Of a DNA stretch of 64,000 nucleotides, positions 1-11,821 are shown piece by piece; the first letter of the stretch is position 1; the number at the start of each line of letters is the position of its first letter. The position numbers were made by a program, and so were the translations under genes. Origin of the DNA: Cepaea nemoralis (Eukaryota; Mollusca; Gastropoda; Stylommatophora; Helicidae); the NCBI GenBank assembly GCA_014155875.1, contig JACEFZ010002101.1, positions 1-64,000 on the forward strand, written 5' to 3'. The notes under the pieces were generated by a model. It searched no databases, had not been told where the DNA came from, and was given only the letters and a program-made list of their open reading frames with translations.

Positions 1-324
1 CTTCCCGACCGAGTCTGCTTGAGCACCCGTTCGTATTGATCCAGCAGGCGAAGGACACACATGATGATTAAAAATGTGTGCATTAAACACAAGAATGGAC
101 TCAGAAAAAGGGGAGAATTAAATGAATAAAACGAAGAATGAGAACTGTGACAAGAAATATAATCAGCGAGAAGGAAAAAACGCAGAATTGTTGAATTAAG
201 AGGGTGATGTGTTCGTGTTAGGGCTTGGCATGTCTAAGATAAGTGATATTTCAGCTTAAAGGGAATTCGTTAGAATACGTAATGATACAGTATGCTTATT
301 TCAGTGAAGTCGTGTGCTTGAGTA
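1..324. other. Unrecognised AT-rich stretch
   Basis: No coding pattern, repeat or RNA signature that I can support. It precedes a SINE-like unit. Confidence 0.4.
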
Positions 325-500
325 GTTTGGTAGCTGTCGTAGGGTAGTAACCCGCCTGCCGGCCATGTGATCATGGGTTCAATCCTCATCGGGGAGAATT
401 TGAATTTTTAAAATTGGCCTGGCACCAAAGTCGACGCAGCCTAAAATTATATAAAGAGCCATAAGCCCACGGTGTCTTACGATGTAGACAGGCATTTAAC
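325..500 (+). repeat. tRNA-derived SINE, family S4
   Basis: A pol III B-box-like motif GGTTCAATCC lies at 376-385, preceded at tRNA-like distance by a possible A-box region. The part after the head contains a GTCGACGCAGCCT motif that resembles GTCGACCCAGCCT in the second copy at 23779-23963, which suggests a shared body. The copy is diverged and its ends are approximate. Confidence 0.5.
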
Positions 501-677
501 TGAATTTACCTACTTGTACAGACCAAATGGAAGAAGAAGTAGAGGCCGACCTCGTAGACGATGGACAGAGTGAATAACAGAGTCCATGGGAATCTCGATA
601 TATGAAGCTCTTAAACGAGGACACTCCGGTTGTTTATGCTTCACCTCGACACCGCAAGGTACAAGAGGAGCATATAG
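500..677 (+). pseudogene. LINE E 3' end, 5'-truncated
   Basis: Translation gives the C-terminal tail of a non-LTR reverse transcriptase (pattern RGRPRRRWTE, then ITESMGISIYEA, then FTSTPQGTRG). The same tail ends the copies at 17100-17490 and 54800-56150. It has an in-frame stop after WTE, so it is dead. RT core motifs are absent because of 5' truncation. Confidence 0.7.
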
Positions 678-722
678 GATGTTTACTAACGAGTGTTCTG
701 ATCCATTCGGTCATGCTGACCT
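678..722 (-). repeat. SINE S1 head fragment
   Basis: The reverse complement reads like the first ~45 bp of SINE S1 (GTCAGCATGACCGAATGG), matching the heads at 17852 and 19665. Only the tRNA-like 5' end is left. Confidence 0.5.
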
Positions 723-729
723 CCTGAAA

Positions 730-802
730 TGAGTTAACACACACAATCGTTCATAAGTTAAAACACAAAATCTTTCATAAGTTAAAACACATAATCTTTC
801 AT
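730..802. repeat. 24-bp tandem repeat, ~3 copies
   Basis: Three copies of a unit near AAGTTAAAACACATAATCTT with small differences. Confidence 0.75.
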
Positions 803-842
803 AGGATCTTCAGCCAACCAACTAATCCACCCACGACCGTGG

Positions 843-2055
843 TATTGTATCACGAAACTCTTACCTCAATCATATTGTCATGAAACTGTTACCACAATCA
901 TATTGTCATGAAACTCTACCTCAATCATATTGTCATGAAACTGTTACCACAATAATATTGTCATGAAACTGTTAACTCAATCATATTGTCATGAAACTGT
1001 TACCACAATCATATTGCCGCGACAGTGATACCACAATCATATTGTCACGAAACTCTTACCACAATCATATTGTCACGAAACTGTTACCACAATCATATTG
1101 TCACGAAACTCTTACCACAATCATATTGTGACGAAATTGTTACCACAATCATATTGTCACGAAACTCTTACCACAGTCATATTGTCACGAAACTCTTACC
1201 ACAATAATATTGTCAAGAAAATGTTACCACAATCCTATTGCCGGGAAAAACGTCTTACCTATACCATCCACAAACACTATCCATGTGCGACGACAATCAC
1301 AAGAATGTACCCCGACACACTAACCCTGCCAACATCATTTGCCACAAACAGCAGTCTACCCATATACAACTACATATTGTACACAGCACGACGCTATGTC
1401 AGATCCACTCAATCCATACTGCCTACGGCACACTGCACATGCATCGCCAGCACTGATATCCCCAATCAAACTACTAGTACACGAATACTTTATATAGCAA
1501 CAATCATATTGCCGCTGACTGTTATACTCGAATCATATTGACGACGACACACCATCACCCAACACATTATCACATATATGCCACGCACTGACACCACACA
1601 TTCACTACCTATTGCCACACGACAATAGACCTACACGCCAATCACATACTGCTCATTACGCATAAACCTCTCGATCCACACATCATCATGACATAGCCAC
1701 ACGCATACGCTATCACCCATCGAATGCCCCATACTATACCACGCGACAAACTGGTACAACCACAACACTATTAGCGCCAACGACAAATAAGAGATACCAC
1801 AATGCATAGACACACGCTGGCAACAGTGATACGCAATCTATTTGACACACCACAATAAAGAGACCCAGATCATACTGCATCAACAGCCGATGCCCTATCA
1901 CATACGTGCATACTTGCCGACGACGATGATACCACACGCAACTCTTGCATAGCCACACAATGATACCACAACTATTCACTGACGTGACAATGTATACCAC
2001 AGACTCACTACTATCACGACATATGATACCCAATCATGTGTCCACGGCACTGTGA
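843..2055. repeat. 28-bp minisatellite, degenerate distally
   Basis: The unit is near CCACAATCATATTGTCACGA plus AACTCTTA (28 bp). It is regular from 843 to about 1250 (~15 copies). From 1250 to 2055 only scattered pieces remain, with many extra bases. Because 28 is not a multiple of three, open frames across it cycle through all three phases and are artefacts. Confidence 0.85.
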
Positions 2056-2299
2056 CGCGCTGTCAAGAAGATTTATTGATCAAGATGTTTCTATAGAAGT
2101 CTTGAGTTTCTCAAGCTACCTACTGGTTAAGTCTAATCATATATACCAGCTTGATCATCTCTAGTCTTGTGACTACTGTATCGTAATCAGACATGACATT
2201 AGTCCATTATAATGATCTGTAGAGAAACAAGCTTGACAAGCATCAGTACTAGAGCCTCAGACAAGACTACCCTGATGAACGATTGACCTTTAGTGGTAG
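2056..2299. other. Unrecognised stretch
   Basis: No repeat or coding signal that I can support. Confidence 0.3.
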
Positions 2300-2409
2300 C
2301 TTGGGGCACAGTGTGTCGACAGAAGTATTTGTCAGAAATGACGAATTTTATCTTGAGGTATTCTGAAAGTCGAGAGTCGTGTGTAGAATGTGATTCCCAT
2401 ATTGTGCAT
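2300..2409. repeat. Fragment of the ~60-bp satellite
   Basis: Phrases such as GTGTGTCGACAGAAG and TTGTCAGAAATGACGAA resemble the array at 8054-8567. With that array it brackets the Ty3/gypsy element, suggesting that the element landed inside the satellite. Confidence 0.5.
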
Positions 2410-3168
2410 TGGCAGATGTCTAATTAGCTAGACGACTGTCTAGCGCGCTGGACTTGGACAGGCAAATATACAACATCCACGGACACATACTACTACATAA
2501 CACATGAATGCACTTTTACCTGGAAAAACTTGGCAGAGCAGCTATATCTCGCTGAACACTCAGTTATTACCTAATATATATTACAGCTGACCACATAGTC
2601 GCACGCGTTCACAGCTCAAACAACCTCGTGTCACCACCACAATAGAAACACCGCCACGCGCTATAGACTCACAATCGGGACGCACGTCTCTTTACACTGA
2701 TCGCACCGCATGATCATCACAATCACAGTTCACTCACCGTCCATACCCGGACATCCATGCACACCGTGAGACAGTCCCGCAGTAATCCTCACTACACAAC
2801 GTTCATCTCCATCTATCACAGGTTACAACAACCACTATCGTTCTATCGTTTACGCGTTCTCTAGATCTCCACACTGTCGTCTCTAGCGCTAGCCTCACAC
2901 ACACTGACTACTCTCAAGATCATCATCATCACCGTGGCGACCACCAACATCCCACATGCACGTGGCTCGACACCGTGTCTACACGAAGACGCTCTATCTA
3001 TGCACTCTGACCGCTTCCACTACGCACAAGCCGCATCTGGTGTCTCTTACTCGCCCTATCTACCTCAGTCTCATGCTTACACTGACTCTCACAGTTACAC
3101 TTAGAGCATACACACACCTGGCACAATTACATTCTCACTTACACATGATCATATAAAACCACATGACA
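2410..3168 (-). repeat. 3' LTR of the Ty3/gypsy element
   Basis: It aligns along its length with 7446-8053 but is ~150 bp longer. The excess is mostly scattered extra bases in this copy. Starts TGTCATG and ends in CA on the minus strand. Confidence 0.7.
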
Positions 3169-5298
3169 TCTCTCTCGCACAAACCCATGTGTGCACTTAC
3201 TACTCATAGACATGTGACCACACATAGATGACCTGCGTGTTACGCTTGCCTGTACACTCTTTCATAACCTTGCAGGCAGGCGCAAATTATATTCGATCAG
3301 AAGTCATGCGTTTCGCGTCCTTTTTGAACTCTAGACTTGATTAGTCCGAGATCTCAAACTTCAAAAAACATTGTTCTCCATCTTTTTCAGTATTGAGTTA
3401 TCTCTCAAGCCGCTTTGATCGTGTGTTCTAGGACAAAGTGTTCCTGAAGTGTCGGGCTCCTAACTTGTCATGCCTCGCATCTAACTATTATCAACCACCA
3501 CCTCCTCCAAACCAGTGACACTAACACAATCGTGTCATAGTTCTCAATTCAGATTAGGTCTAACCGTCGCACTGCATCTGTCCCATTCTCGACTAGTTAT
3601 TGTGGCCATGCTGGTTTAGGATTCTCCATATGCGTTACGCCCTCAATAACGGACTACACACAGTCCTCTTACAGCATGCTTAAATTTCTCTCTCTTTCAG
3701 ACGTGGTTCCCTCGTCTCTATTTAATGCACACTACTCGATTTTTTATGAGCACGCTATGTCATGTGGTGTGTCATGGTATCTGACACTATACATTTCATT
3801 GTATCTGTTCTACAGTAGTATCACTCCCTTACCTGTCATCTATGTCGGACGTGAGTTGTTTCCCATTTTGTGAGCACTACTCGTTTCTATGGAACTATAT
3901 GGAGATTTGTTATCATCTCTTGTGGTGTAGCATCACTACCTGCGTTGTGTAACTATCGGTGTCTGTCTCGTCGTCACCATCTTCCGATGTTAATCTGCTC
4001 ACCGCCTATATGAACTACGAACAGTCATTCGATCGGGGCATAATCAGCATGCCGCAGAAAGCAAGTTTGGATACATCGAACGCATTGGCGACTTGCACAG
4101 GCACGTGATTACGTCAGCACTTACCACCTACTCTATCGCCACTTATACTTACGCTCACTACATGTACTAGTATCACATTACACTATCAACAATACATCGT
4201 CATATATATAAAATCTAGGTGACATTGCGGTTGCTACAGTACAAGTCACCGATGCACCATCCTACAACTAAAATATACGAATCGATCACAAGACCTGTGC
4301 ACCTTATGCACACATATAGGATACTGTTCTGTGTCATGTTGAATAGTTATCGCACACGGATTACATTAACAGGTTCAATGTTCATTTCCGTGCTGAATCT
4401 TTGCAAAAATGTCTTTGGTACGTCTGTATATCATGATATTGGTCTTTCCTTCTGTATAGTGATTAATGACTTTTCACCAAGTAAAATCGCATGGAATTCA
4501 TACACGTATAAGAAACGAATAGAGTTCGGTGGACCTTGAAGTGTGCGTGTGGCCATGGCTGCGATCTGGTCTGTGACGTGCTTTGACCATAGTTTGTGTA
4601 GGTCTGGGCATCTGTGTTCATTAAATGGATCATCGAAATGAATGTCTATACTTGTGAAGCTGTCGTCGTGTTCGTCGATTAAAAAGGTAGATTCTGTAGA
4701 TATTCGTTTGAAAACAAAGTCAATATGGGTATATCTTACTATTTGATACCTGAAATACCATGTGAGTCTACTGTTCGGCCGGTGACACTTCACGTTGAAG
4801 GACCTTTCATGCTGGTCTATACAATGAAGTGTGTGCTAGTATCATAGCGCTGGAGTCGTACAGTAGACAAGGCAACTCTGGAGTTACTCAATCTAAGGAT
4901 ATAAAGTGGGTTACGGTTAAAATTTTCCGAAGGGTGGGGATGTTCAAATTTCATGTTGAGATCATTTTGAGTGCTATCTCCAAACCTGCACTCGTACATG
5001 TGTGTATACATTCAATAGTTCAAACAATAATATACACCATGTGTAGTTTCAAAAGTAATCGTGCATGTTTGTATGCTTTTCTGCAATTTGTGTCTATTTT
5101 CCAAAATATGTAGGGTAATTTGTTGCTGATCTTTGTCAGTAATTCCACCGACTGATGATTTACATTGCTCAGCATAAGTATGTGTCTGAGTTGATTTGAC
5201 ATAGTGTTTAGCAGTGGTAACACCAAACTTTGGTTCAACAGTAATGATATAAGTAACAAAGTTTGCTGTTTGTCATGAGTAATATAATCTGTGTTGCG
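3169..5298 (-). other. Unread internal region of the Ty3/gypsy element
   Basis: This should hold pol downstream of the protease. I find only short minus-strand open frames (4431-4793, 4817-5011, 5020-5259) with no catalytic motif. A stretch near 4600 reads HKLWSKHVTDQ, which could be a polyprotein linker, but I would not rely on it. Confidence 0.35.
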
Positions 5299-6121
5299 TC
5301 ATGATAATGTGGAAATAAAAACTGTCTGTGAAGACATTTGTTTTGTATTTACAATGAGTAGTGCAAGTATAACCATCCACTGTGTGCACTTGTTTATGTG
5401 TGTAATTAACAGGGAGTACAGGAGGTATAGTATGTACCATGATGATTTGTGATCTTTCCTCGCCCTTGTAAAATGCTTGTTTTCTGCACCTTCTTTTCTT
5501 TGATGATACACACCAGTTTCTGTTTTTACTTGTTGTGCGATGGTAATCAAGTTGGTATGGTGTGGTACTTTGGTCTGTTCATCATGTTGTTGTATGATGA
5601 GTGGTGTAGTTAAGGCAGTGCTTGTTATGGTGGTAACCTTTTCCCCTGTGTGAGTTTTGGACTCTGTGTAGTCTGTCACATTTAATACATTTCCAATTAA
5701 TAAATCACAGCATGGATTGTCTAATAAAGCACAAGTTTACTCTGCCTGATAGGAAAGGTGATTTTATATTGGCCCATGCCATAGGATATTTCTCTAATGT
5801 CCCTGAAACAGTTCTGCAATAGATGTACTCATCTAGGTAGTCTTTAGGATCAGCTAGGGTCTTCCGAAGACCGATAAGACAGGACCCTGTGTCGCGTACA
5901 CATGTGCATACTGTGTCATTGATGTAACCTTCATGGAATGTTAGTTTTCCTAACGACAGTCTTGAGGTTTTGTTCATTTCCTCACTTTCTTGTTGAGTAT
6001 TGCCCTCTTTACATAAGGAATGAGGCTGAGTGATGTTAACAACATTATTAAAATATGGTACAAAGTCTGATGGGTAAAACTCAGTTTGTTCTGAATTTGC
6101 AGTGTTTGTTCTTGTTTTCAT
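5299..6121 (-). pseudogene. Retropepsin region of the Ty3/gypsy element
   Basis: The minus-strand frame 6121-5705 carries an aspartic protease core. CVRDTGS has the catalytic D-T-G triad, and about 65 residues on comes LSGRVNLCFI, followed in the next frame (5679-5299) by the flap-distal LLIGNV-like segment. This matches single-domain retropepsins of Ty3/gypsy polyproteins, which cut Gag-Pol. A stop or frameshift near 5700 separates the last strand, so the unit is broken. The C-terminal part from 5640 to 5299 is low-complexity and not assigned. Confidence 0.65.
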
Positions 6122-6129
6122 CCCTGTGA

Positions 6130-6310
6130 TGTTTCACTTTTTCTAAGTTCTTTGCTGAACTGTCTGTTGTAATGTTTATGGCTGCATTTGCTTTTGCTAT
6201 CTGTATTCTTTTTACACCTTCACATTCAAAACGTCTGTGGCCATAAGCAAGGCAAAAATGACATTTTGTTCTATATTTCCTTTGATTTACCTTCCCCAGT
6301 TTTTGTGCTA
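6130..6310 (-). pseudogene. Nucleocapsid zinc knuckle between Gag and protease
   Basis: The minus strand encodes CHFCLAYGHRRFEC, a C-X2-C-X4-H-X4-C knuckle that binds packaged RNA in retroelement nucleocapsids. It lies between the Gag frame and the protease frame, as expected, but in a different frame from Gag. This implies at least one frameshift. Confidence 0.7.
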
Positions 6311-6319
6311 TTATAGTAT

Positions 6320-7075
6320 TTAGGTATTCTTGATAAGTGGATTCTTATCGCATATTCCATTTTCTGTATGTGGAGTGTTACAATGTTTGCACAGTACTGG
6401 TTTTGTTTTCTGTGGTTTGTTTTGACAATCTGTGGCTGCAGATGCAGTTGCTTTCACAGTACTTTTCTGTAGAGTGTTCTTAATCAGGTTCAAACTTTGG
6501 TGGTAATATTCGTGGCATTTCTCTAGTAAATTTTTGATAGGCTCTGTTTTGTGTTCTTCTAAATATTTTCCGCATTCGGCTGGGAGTGTTGCTTTTAGTT
6601 TTTCTATTAGCAAGAAATTTATTACTGCTTGATTGTCGTCTGAATGTTTAATTACCATTATTAGTTTTCTGAAAGATTCTTCTAATTCACTTATATACTG
6701 GGTGAATGACTTGTCTGTGGCTGGTTTCATATTTTGTACTTCTACTTTTACAGTCTCGACAGAGGTTAGATAGTGTTTTAATATCATTGTTTTATAATAT
6801 TCATAGTCTGTACTTGACATATCTGGTATGATCTCATGTAATTTTTTACTTTTTATTGGTACGTAGTTGTTGTACCATACATACCACAAAATTTTTTTGA
6901 TTTTGTAGTCTTGCATTTTCTTTTCAAATTTCTGTAGCCAATCACATATTAACTCAGGTTGTCTCTTACAATTTGCTTTGTCTTGTGCCCGTGTACTCTC
7001 GAAATAATCCTGCACAGTTCTGTAATGTTTTGTACCCCAGAAATATTGATGTGAGAGGTCTTCACTACTTGACAT
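6320..7075 (-). pseudogene. Gag (capsid-like) of the Ty3/gypsy element
   Basis: An intact 251-residue frame starts at a plausible ATG 350 bp inside the primer site. It is charged and helical, with a capsid-type layout: a CDWLQKFEKKM helix near residue 45, SFTQYISELEESFRKL near residue 125, and a C-terminal Lys/Thr-rich part with a partial CKHCNTPHTENGIC motif. Gag coats and packages the element RNA. The frame stops before the true zinc knuckle, so Gag is truncated relative to the ancestral polyprotein. Family assignment rests on order and motifs; the capsid itself is weakly conserved. Confidence 0.6.
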
Positions 7076-7425
7076 TTTCTGTTACTTACTATTCAAATCT
7101 ACTAATGATGGTATTTATACAAGAAAATCAAAGAATGCAGATTTGGGTACTTAGCAATCAAAATTAATCAACTTATCTTTCTCTGCTGACTACTCGAACG
7201 CTTGATGTACAGGAAAGTGATTCTCGTGTTGGTTACCGCTGACCTGGTCTGGTTACGTCGGTCGCTTTGTAGAATTGAAACCTGCTGTGGAAAGAAATGA
7301 TGTTATTTTCGTTCTGACACATCTTTACTTTACAATTTCTAATATATATTATGCAATAGGCCTTCTTCTTCTTTACAAAAGTAGCGTTCTTTTGTGCGTT
7401 CTACATGGGAGTGTGGTTCATGTGT

Positions 7426-7438
7426 ACTTCTGACACCA
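7426..7438 (-). other. Primer binding site, tRNA-Leu type
   Basis: The minus strand reads TGGTGTCAGAAGT, complementary to the 3' end of a tRNA-Leu ending CTGACACCA. It starts seven bases from the 5' LTR end. Confidence 0.65.
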
Positions 7439-7445
7439 TTATACC

Positions 7446-8053
7446 TGTCAGAGTCCTAATTATTAGCGCTGTCTAGCTCGCTGGACTTGGACAGGCAAAT
7501 TACAACATCCACGACACATCTACTAATAACACATGAATGCAATCGGAAAACTGGCAGGAGCTATCTCCTGAACAATCATTTATTACAATATATATTACAG
7601 GCTGACAACATAGTCGCACTTCACGCTCAAACAATCGTTCACCACCAACAGCCACGCGCTAGCTCACAATGGCGATCTTTACACTGTCGCCCGCATGATC
7701 ATTCACAATCACAACTTCACATCATCCCGCACATATCACAGTTAGTACATTCCTCGAATATCACTACACAACGTTCATCTCCATCTATCCGTCACAACCA
7801 CTATCGTTCTATCGTTCTAGCGTTCTCTAGATCTCCACACGTCCGTCTCTATTCGCTGCCTCACACACACTGACTCTCTCCTCGTTGACCTTCCCACATC
7901 ACGTGGCTCGGTTCACGGGCTTCTTGCCTGACCGTCCACTAGCCAAGCCGTGATGTCTCTTACTGCCCTTTACCTCAGTCATGCTTACACTGACTCTCGC
8001 TTACATACCGGCACTTACATTCTTCCTTACACATATCATATAAGACCATGACA
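7446..8053 (-). repeat. 5' LTR of the Ty3/gypsy element
   Basis: A 608-bp direct repeat of 2410-3168. The outer end reads TGTCATG on the minus strand, and the inner end abuts the primer site. Confidence 0.7.
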
Positions 8054-8567
8054 GTGATATATAGGAACGGTTGACAGTAGTGTGTCAGAAATGTGACTAT
8101 ATTGTAATATATTGGAACGGTTTAAGAGTAGTGTGTCGAAAATTTGAATTTTTATTGTGTTATTTGGGAAGCGTTGAGAATACTGTGTCAAAAATATGAC
8201 TATCTTGTCATGTATGGGGGACAGTTGAAAGTAGTGTGTCAGAAATGTGACTCTATATAGTGATATATGGTAACTTTTGAGAGTAGTGTGTCAGAAATGT
8301 TGGTCTATCTTGTCATATATGGGAACAGTTGAGAGTAATGTGTCAGAAATCTGACTCTATCTTGTCATATATGGGAACAGTTAAGAGTAGTATATTAGAA
8401 ATCTGACTCAACAGAGTGATATTTGGAAACATATGAGAGTAGTGTTATCAGTAATCTGAATCTACAGTGTGATATTTAGGAATACTTGAGAGTAATGTAT
8501 CAGAAATCTAACTCCACAGAGTGATAAGTCTTGTGTATCAGAAATTGGACATATTTTTGTTGTATGT
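8054..8567. repeat. ~60-bp satellite, 8-9 diverged copies
   Basis: Repeated phrases GAGAGTAGTGTGTCAGAAAT and CTTGTCATATATGGGAACAG recur about every 60-65 bp with substantial divergence. Confidence 0.8.
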
Positions 8568-8621
8568 AAGGCAGTAAGAACACAGGAAGGTATATCAGAT
8601 ATGTTCACAGTCAATACAGGA
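8568..8621 (+). repeat. Displaced 54-bp copy of LINE A RT sequence
   Basis: Identical to 9174-9227, which encodes the segment just before RT motif B of LINE A. It lies upstream of the GT/GA microsatellite and out of order with the rest of the LINE. Confidence 0.85.
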
Positions 8622-8659
8622 CGTGTGTGTGTGTGTGCGTGCGTGCGTTTGTGCGTGTT

Positions 8660-8738
<79 letters not shown>
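8622..8738. repeat. (GT)n then (GA)n microsatellite
   Basis: A GT-rich run with GC interruptions to about 8680, then GA to 8738. Open frames on both strands here are compositional artefacts. Confidence 0.95.
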
Positions 8739-8741
<3 letters not shown>

Positions 8742-10170
8742 TGCGTACATCCCCAAGGATTTGAAAACACCCATTTTCATCACACTGCCTAAAAGCCAAG
8801 AGCTGTTGATTGTGAGGATTACAGAACTATTAGCTTGATGAGCTATGTAACTAAGATACTCCTCAAGGTCACACAAGAAAGAATTCAAAATAAAACAGAT
8901 AAGGAAGTAGCTGAAGTACAATTTGGGTTCCCCAAAAACAGCAAAGCACAATTCGGTTTTCGGAAAGGTAAAAGTTGCACTGATGCATTATTTACACTTA
9001 GACAAATTTGTTAAAAAAACTATTGAATATAGTGACCAGCAGAATATTGTGTTTGTAGATCAGGAAAAGGCTTTTGATAGAGTAGACAGATACAAATTAT
9101 GGAACATCCTTGAAGACTATGGGATAGAAGGGCAACTGCTAGAAAACATCATAGCCATGTACCACTCGAGCCAAAGGCAGTAAGAACACAGGAAGGTATA
9201 TCAGATATGTTCACAGTCAATACAGGAGTGAGGCAGGGATGTGTGCTCTCTCCCCTGCTATTCAATATCTACATGGACAGAATTTCCAAAGAAGCAAGTC
9301 TCGACAGAACAGATTCAGAAAATTTAGAACTCTTTACTCCAGATGAAACAACTGACCCACAGGGAATAAATGAACTTCTATTTGCAGATGATCAGTGCCT
9401 GTTTTACAGCGACGAGGGCAGACTACAAAATCATATTACTAATCTGAGTTCAACCTGCAGCAGATACAATATGAGTATAAACACAGCCAAAACCGAAGTA
9501 ATGCAAGTTAGCAGATCGCCAGGCCCACTAAGTATACAGATAAATAACACACCTCTGAAACAAGTTAAAGAATTCAAATACCTTGGAAGTATGATCACAG
9601 AAGATGGCAGATTAGACAGAGAAATTGAAATCAGATGTCAAAAAGCTAGTGCACTTACATATCAACTGTCACCCTTACTGAAACATCCAAACATACCCAT
9701 GTCCGCAAAACGACAGATAATAAACAGCATATTCACACCAACCCTATGCTACCAATCTCAAACCTGGACTTTATCCAAATTACACCTTCGCAAAATCAAC
9801 ACCTGCGAAATGAGATGCCTGAGGAGAGCTGCCAACTTAACAATCCGAGACCGAGTAAGAAATGTTACTATCAGACAGACTGTGGGATCAACACCTTGTG
9901 CCACATTTATTGAAAGACAGAAGATCAAGTGGTTTGGCCATGTTGTTAGAATGCAACATCAGCAACTACCATCACTGGCCTTACATCAAAGATCATCTGC
10001 GACGAGACCACGAGGACGTCCAAGAAGAAAATGGATTGACGACATCAGAGACATTGTACAACCACACGGAATGACACTATCCAGTGCCGTCCACCGGGCG
10101 CTGGAACGCAAATTATTCCTCCCCACGACGCTTGACGGCAGAAGTGGAAGATGATGATGATGATGATGAA
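8739..10170 (+). pseudogene. LINE A: non-LTR reverse transcriptase, 5'-truncated
   Basis: RT starts at the region giving DCEDYRTISLMSYVTK, then LGF-like FGFRKGKSCTDALF, motif A (FVDQEKAFDRV), motif B (GVRQGCVLSPLLFNIY, near 9226), motif C (ELLFADDQ, near 9375), the thumb YLGSMITEDGRL and the C-terminal IKWFGHVVRMQ / RPRGRPRRKWIDDI tail. The frame 9207-10154 is open for 315 residues. Upstream it is broken by a frameshift near 9175 and earlier stops. No endonuclease is present. The 3' end is a (GAT)n tail at 10152-10170, the likely template-priming tail. A second copy is at 63380-63940. Confidence 0.9.
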
Positions 10171-11115
10171 TAACGCTTTTGACAGAGTACAACATGGATG
10201 ATGAATTACATGCTTTCAGTGTATAGGAGCAGACAAAAAGAACATCATACATATTTTAGCATGTACATGGAACAATGTGGCGACAATTTGATACGGAAAT
10301 AATTACTCTTTGTCCATGGAGATATAAAGAGGAGTACAGCAAGGATGCCTGTTGTCCTCAAGCCTCTTCAATGTATACACAGAAAGAAATGTTAAACAAG
10401 CTGGAGAACTTCCTGGACTTCACATCAATGAAACAATTATAAACAATTATCATTGATATGCTGATAATAAAGTGTTACTAGCAGAAAGCGAGTAAGAGCT
10501 ACAAAAGATAAATGAACATTACAGTAAACGGGAAGATACTAGAACAAATAACACGGTTTCCCTATCTTGGGCATGAAATAACAGATGATGTCAGAAATAA
10601 AAAAAAGTAAATAGGAATGGCCAAAATATTTTCAAAAGCATGAAACCAATCTAAGGAGATTTACAACACATTAAAAATGAGAACCGTAAAATGTTATGTA
10701 TATTTAACACTATATATGGCAGAGAAGCCTGGAAAATGAACAATCATTAATAAAGTCAAATAGAGGCCCCTGGGGATGCGGATATACAGACGAATATGTC
10801 GTGTTTCATGGAAACAAACACAATCAAATACAGAGGTTGTAGAAAAACTGGGAATGAAAAGAGAGTTGATGAAAGAAATAAAATGAGGCAAGTGAAATAT
10901 GTCGGCTGCATTAAATTTAAAAAAAAAACACACATATAAAAACAATACTGGAGGTAAGGTTTTAGGGAAGCGAGCAAGAGGTAAACAATGACACAAGTGG
11001 AAAGATAACAGCAAGAGATGGACGATTAGCAGTCTGACAAGAGACATACAGTCTTGCAGATCCATTGCAGCCACCCTTCATTGTGAAGACGGCATCTGAC
11101 TGATTGATTGACCTG
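10171..11115 (+). pseudogene. LINE F: heavily decayed reverse transcriptase
   Basis: Fragmentary plus-strand matches in three frames follow RT order: NAFDRVQHG-like motif A, GCLLSSSLFNVYTE motif B, ADNKVLLAESE motif C and a C-terminal DSRSIAATLHCEDGI end. Many stops and a poly-A run show that it is old. It ends in TGACTGATTGATTGA. LINE A's tail directly abuts it. Confidence 0.65.
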
Positions 11116-11601
11116 ACTCCACGACCATGATATACCCTTCCAACAACATCATGAGAAGCACTGTCTTAGAGTATCAAAACATCCTGATTCTGCGTCATGA
11201 CTCCACCTGATGTTGTTAAAATTGTGTCACCTCTTAGCTCGGGATTCACACTGTCTAGACTCCGACGGGATTTAATATATTAGTTCCCGTTTCCATAGAT
11301 ACATCGACCTTTCGCTTCGAACACTGGTCTCGCTGTTACAGGCCAAGAAGGGTTTCATCCCAGCTTAATTTGTTCTCTTCGTCTTTGCTAATGTTCTGTC
11401 TGTATGGGTAAATGCATTACTTGTTCGTCGTATGGTCGTGTACAACGAGATCTGATGCGCTGCTCTGGAATGCAAGTAAAGCCATGTTCAGCCAGGCATA
11501 TTTGATTGAACACATCGTGTTTATGTGTTTATTATTTTATGTTGTTTGCGATGGGACGGTGATTTCTTAATGAGGATTTTTTTTCATTCCACCCACCCAC
11601 C
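11116..11601. other. Unrecognised stretch
   Basis: No coding or repeat signal that I can support. Confidence 0.3.
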
Positions 11602-11637
11602 CACACACACACACACACACATCCTTCCTGCCCCCCT

Positions 11638-11684
<47 letters not shown>

Positions 11685-11685
11685 A
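11602..11685. repeat. (CA)n microsatellite, two blocks
   Basis: Two CA runs separated by a short CCTTCCTGCCCCC insert. Confidence 0.95.
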
Positions 11686-11821
11686 CGAGTCCCGAAGCAG
11701 CAGCTGTGACGGGCCTGTGATGTGCTAGGACCGACACATTTTGTAGGCCTGAGAGAATGAAGGAATAGGTGGCCCGTCTTTTTCTCTCCTTAGCGGACAA
11801 TTAACTTAGGCGTCAAACATT

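Larger units (their letters stand above)
2410..8053 (-). mobile_element. Ty3/gypsy-like LTR retrotransposon, decayed
   Basis: Two direct repeats (2410-3168 and 7446-8053) flank minus-strand Gag, zinc-knuckle and protease remnants. A 13-nt match to the tRNA-Leu type primer site (TGGTGTCAGAAGT on the minus strand, 7426-7438) lies next to the 5' LTR. A purine run (GCGAGAGAGA) precedes the 3' LTR. The LTR begins TGTCATG. GTGAT follows 8053 and GTGCAT precedes 2410, which may be a damaged target duplication. I could not find RT, RNase H or integrase in 3169-5298, so the element is internally deleted or too decayed to read. Confidence 0.75.

Noticed and set aside
843..1250. Regular 28-bp repeats as a CRISPR array
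   Set aside because: Units are contiguous with no unique spacers, and the host is an animal; it is a minisatellite.
8462..8951. Several open frames on both strands with Ser-Leu and Thr-His repeats
   Set aside because: Translations of GT/GA microsatellite DNA.
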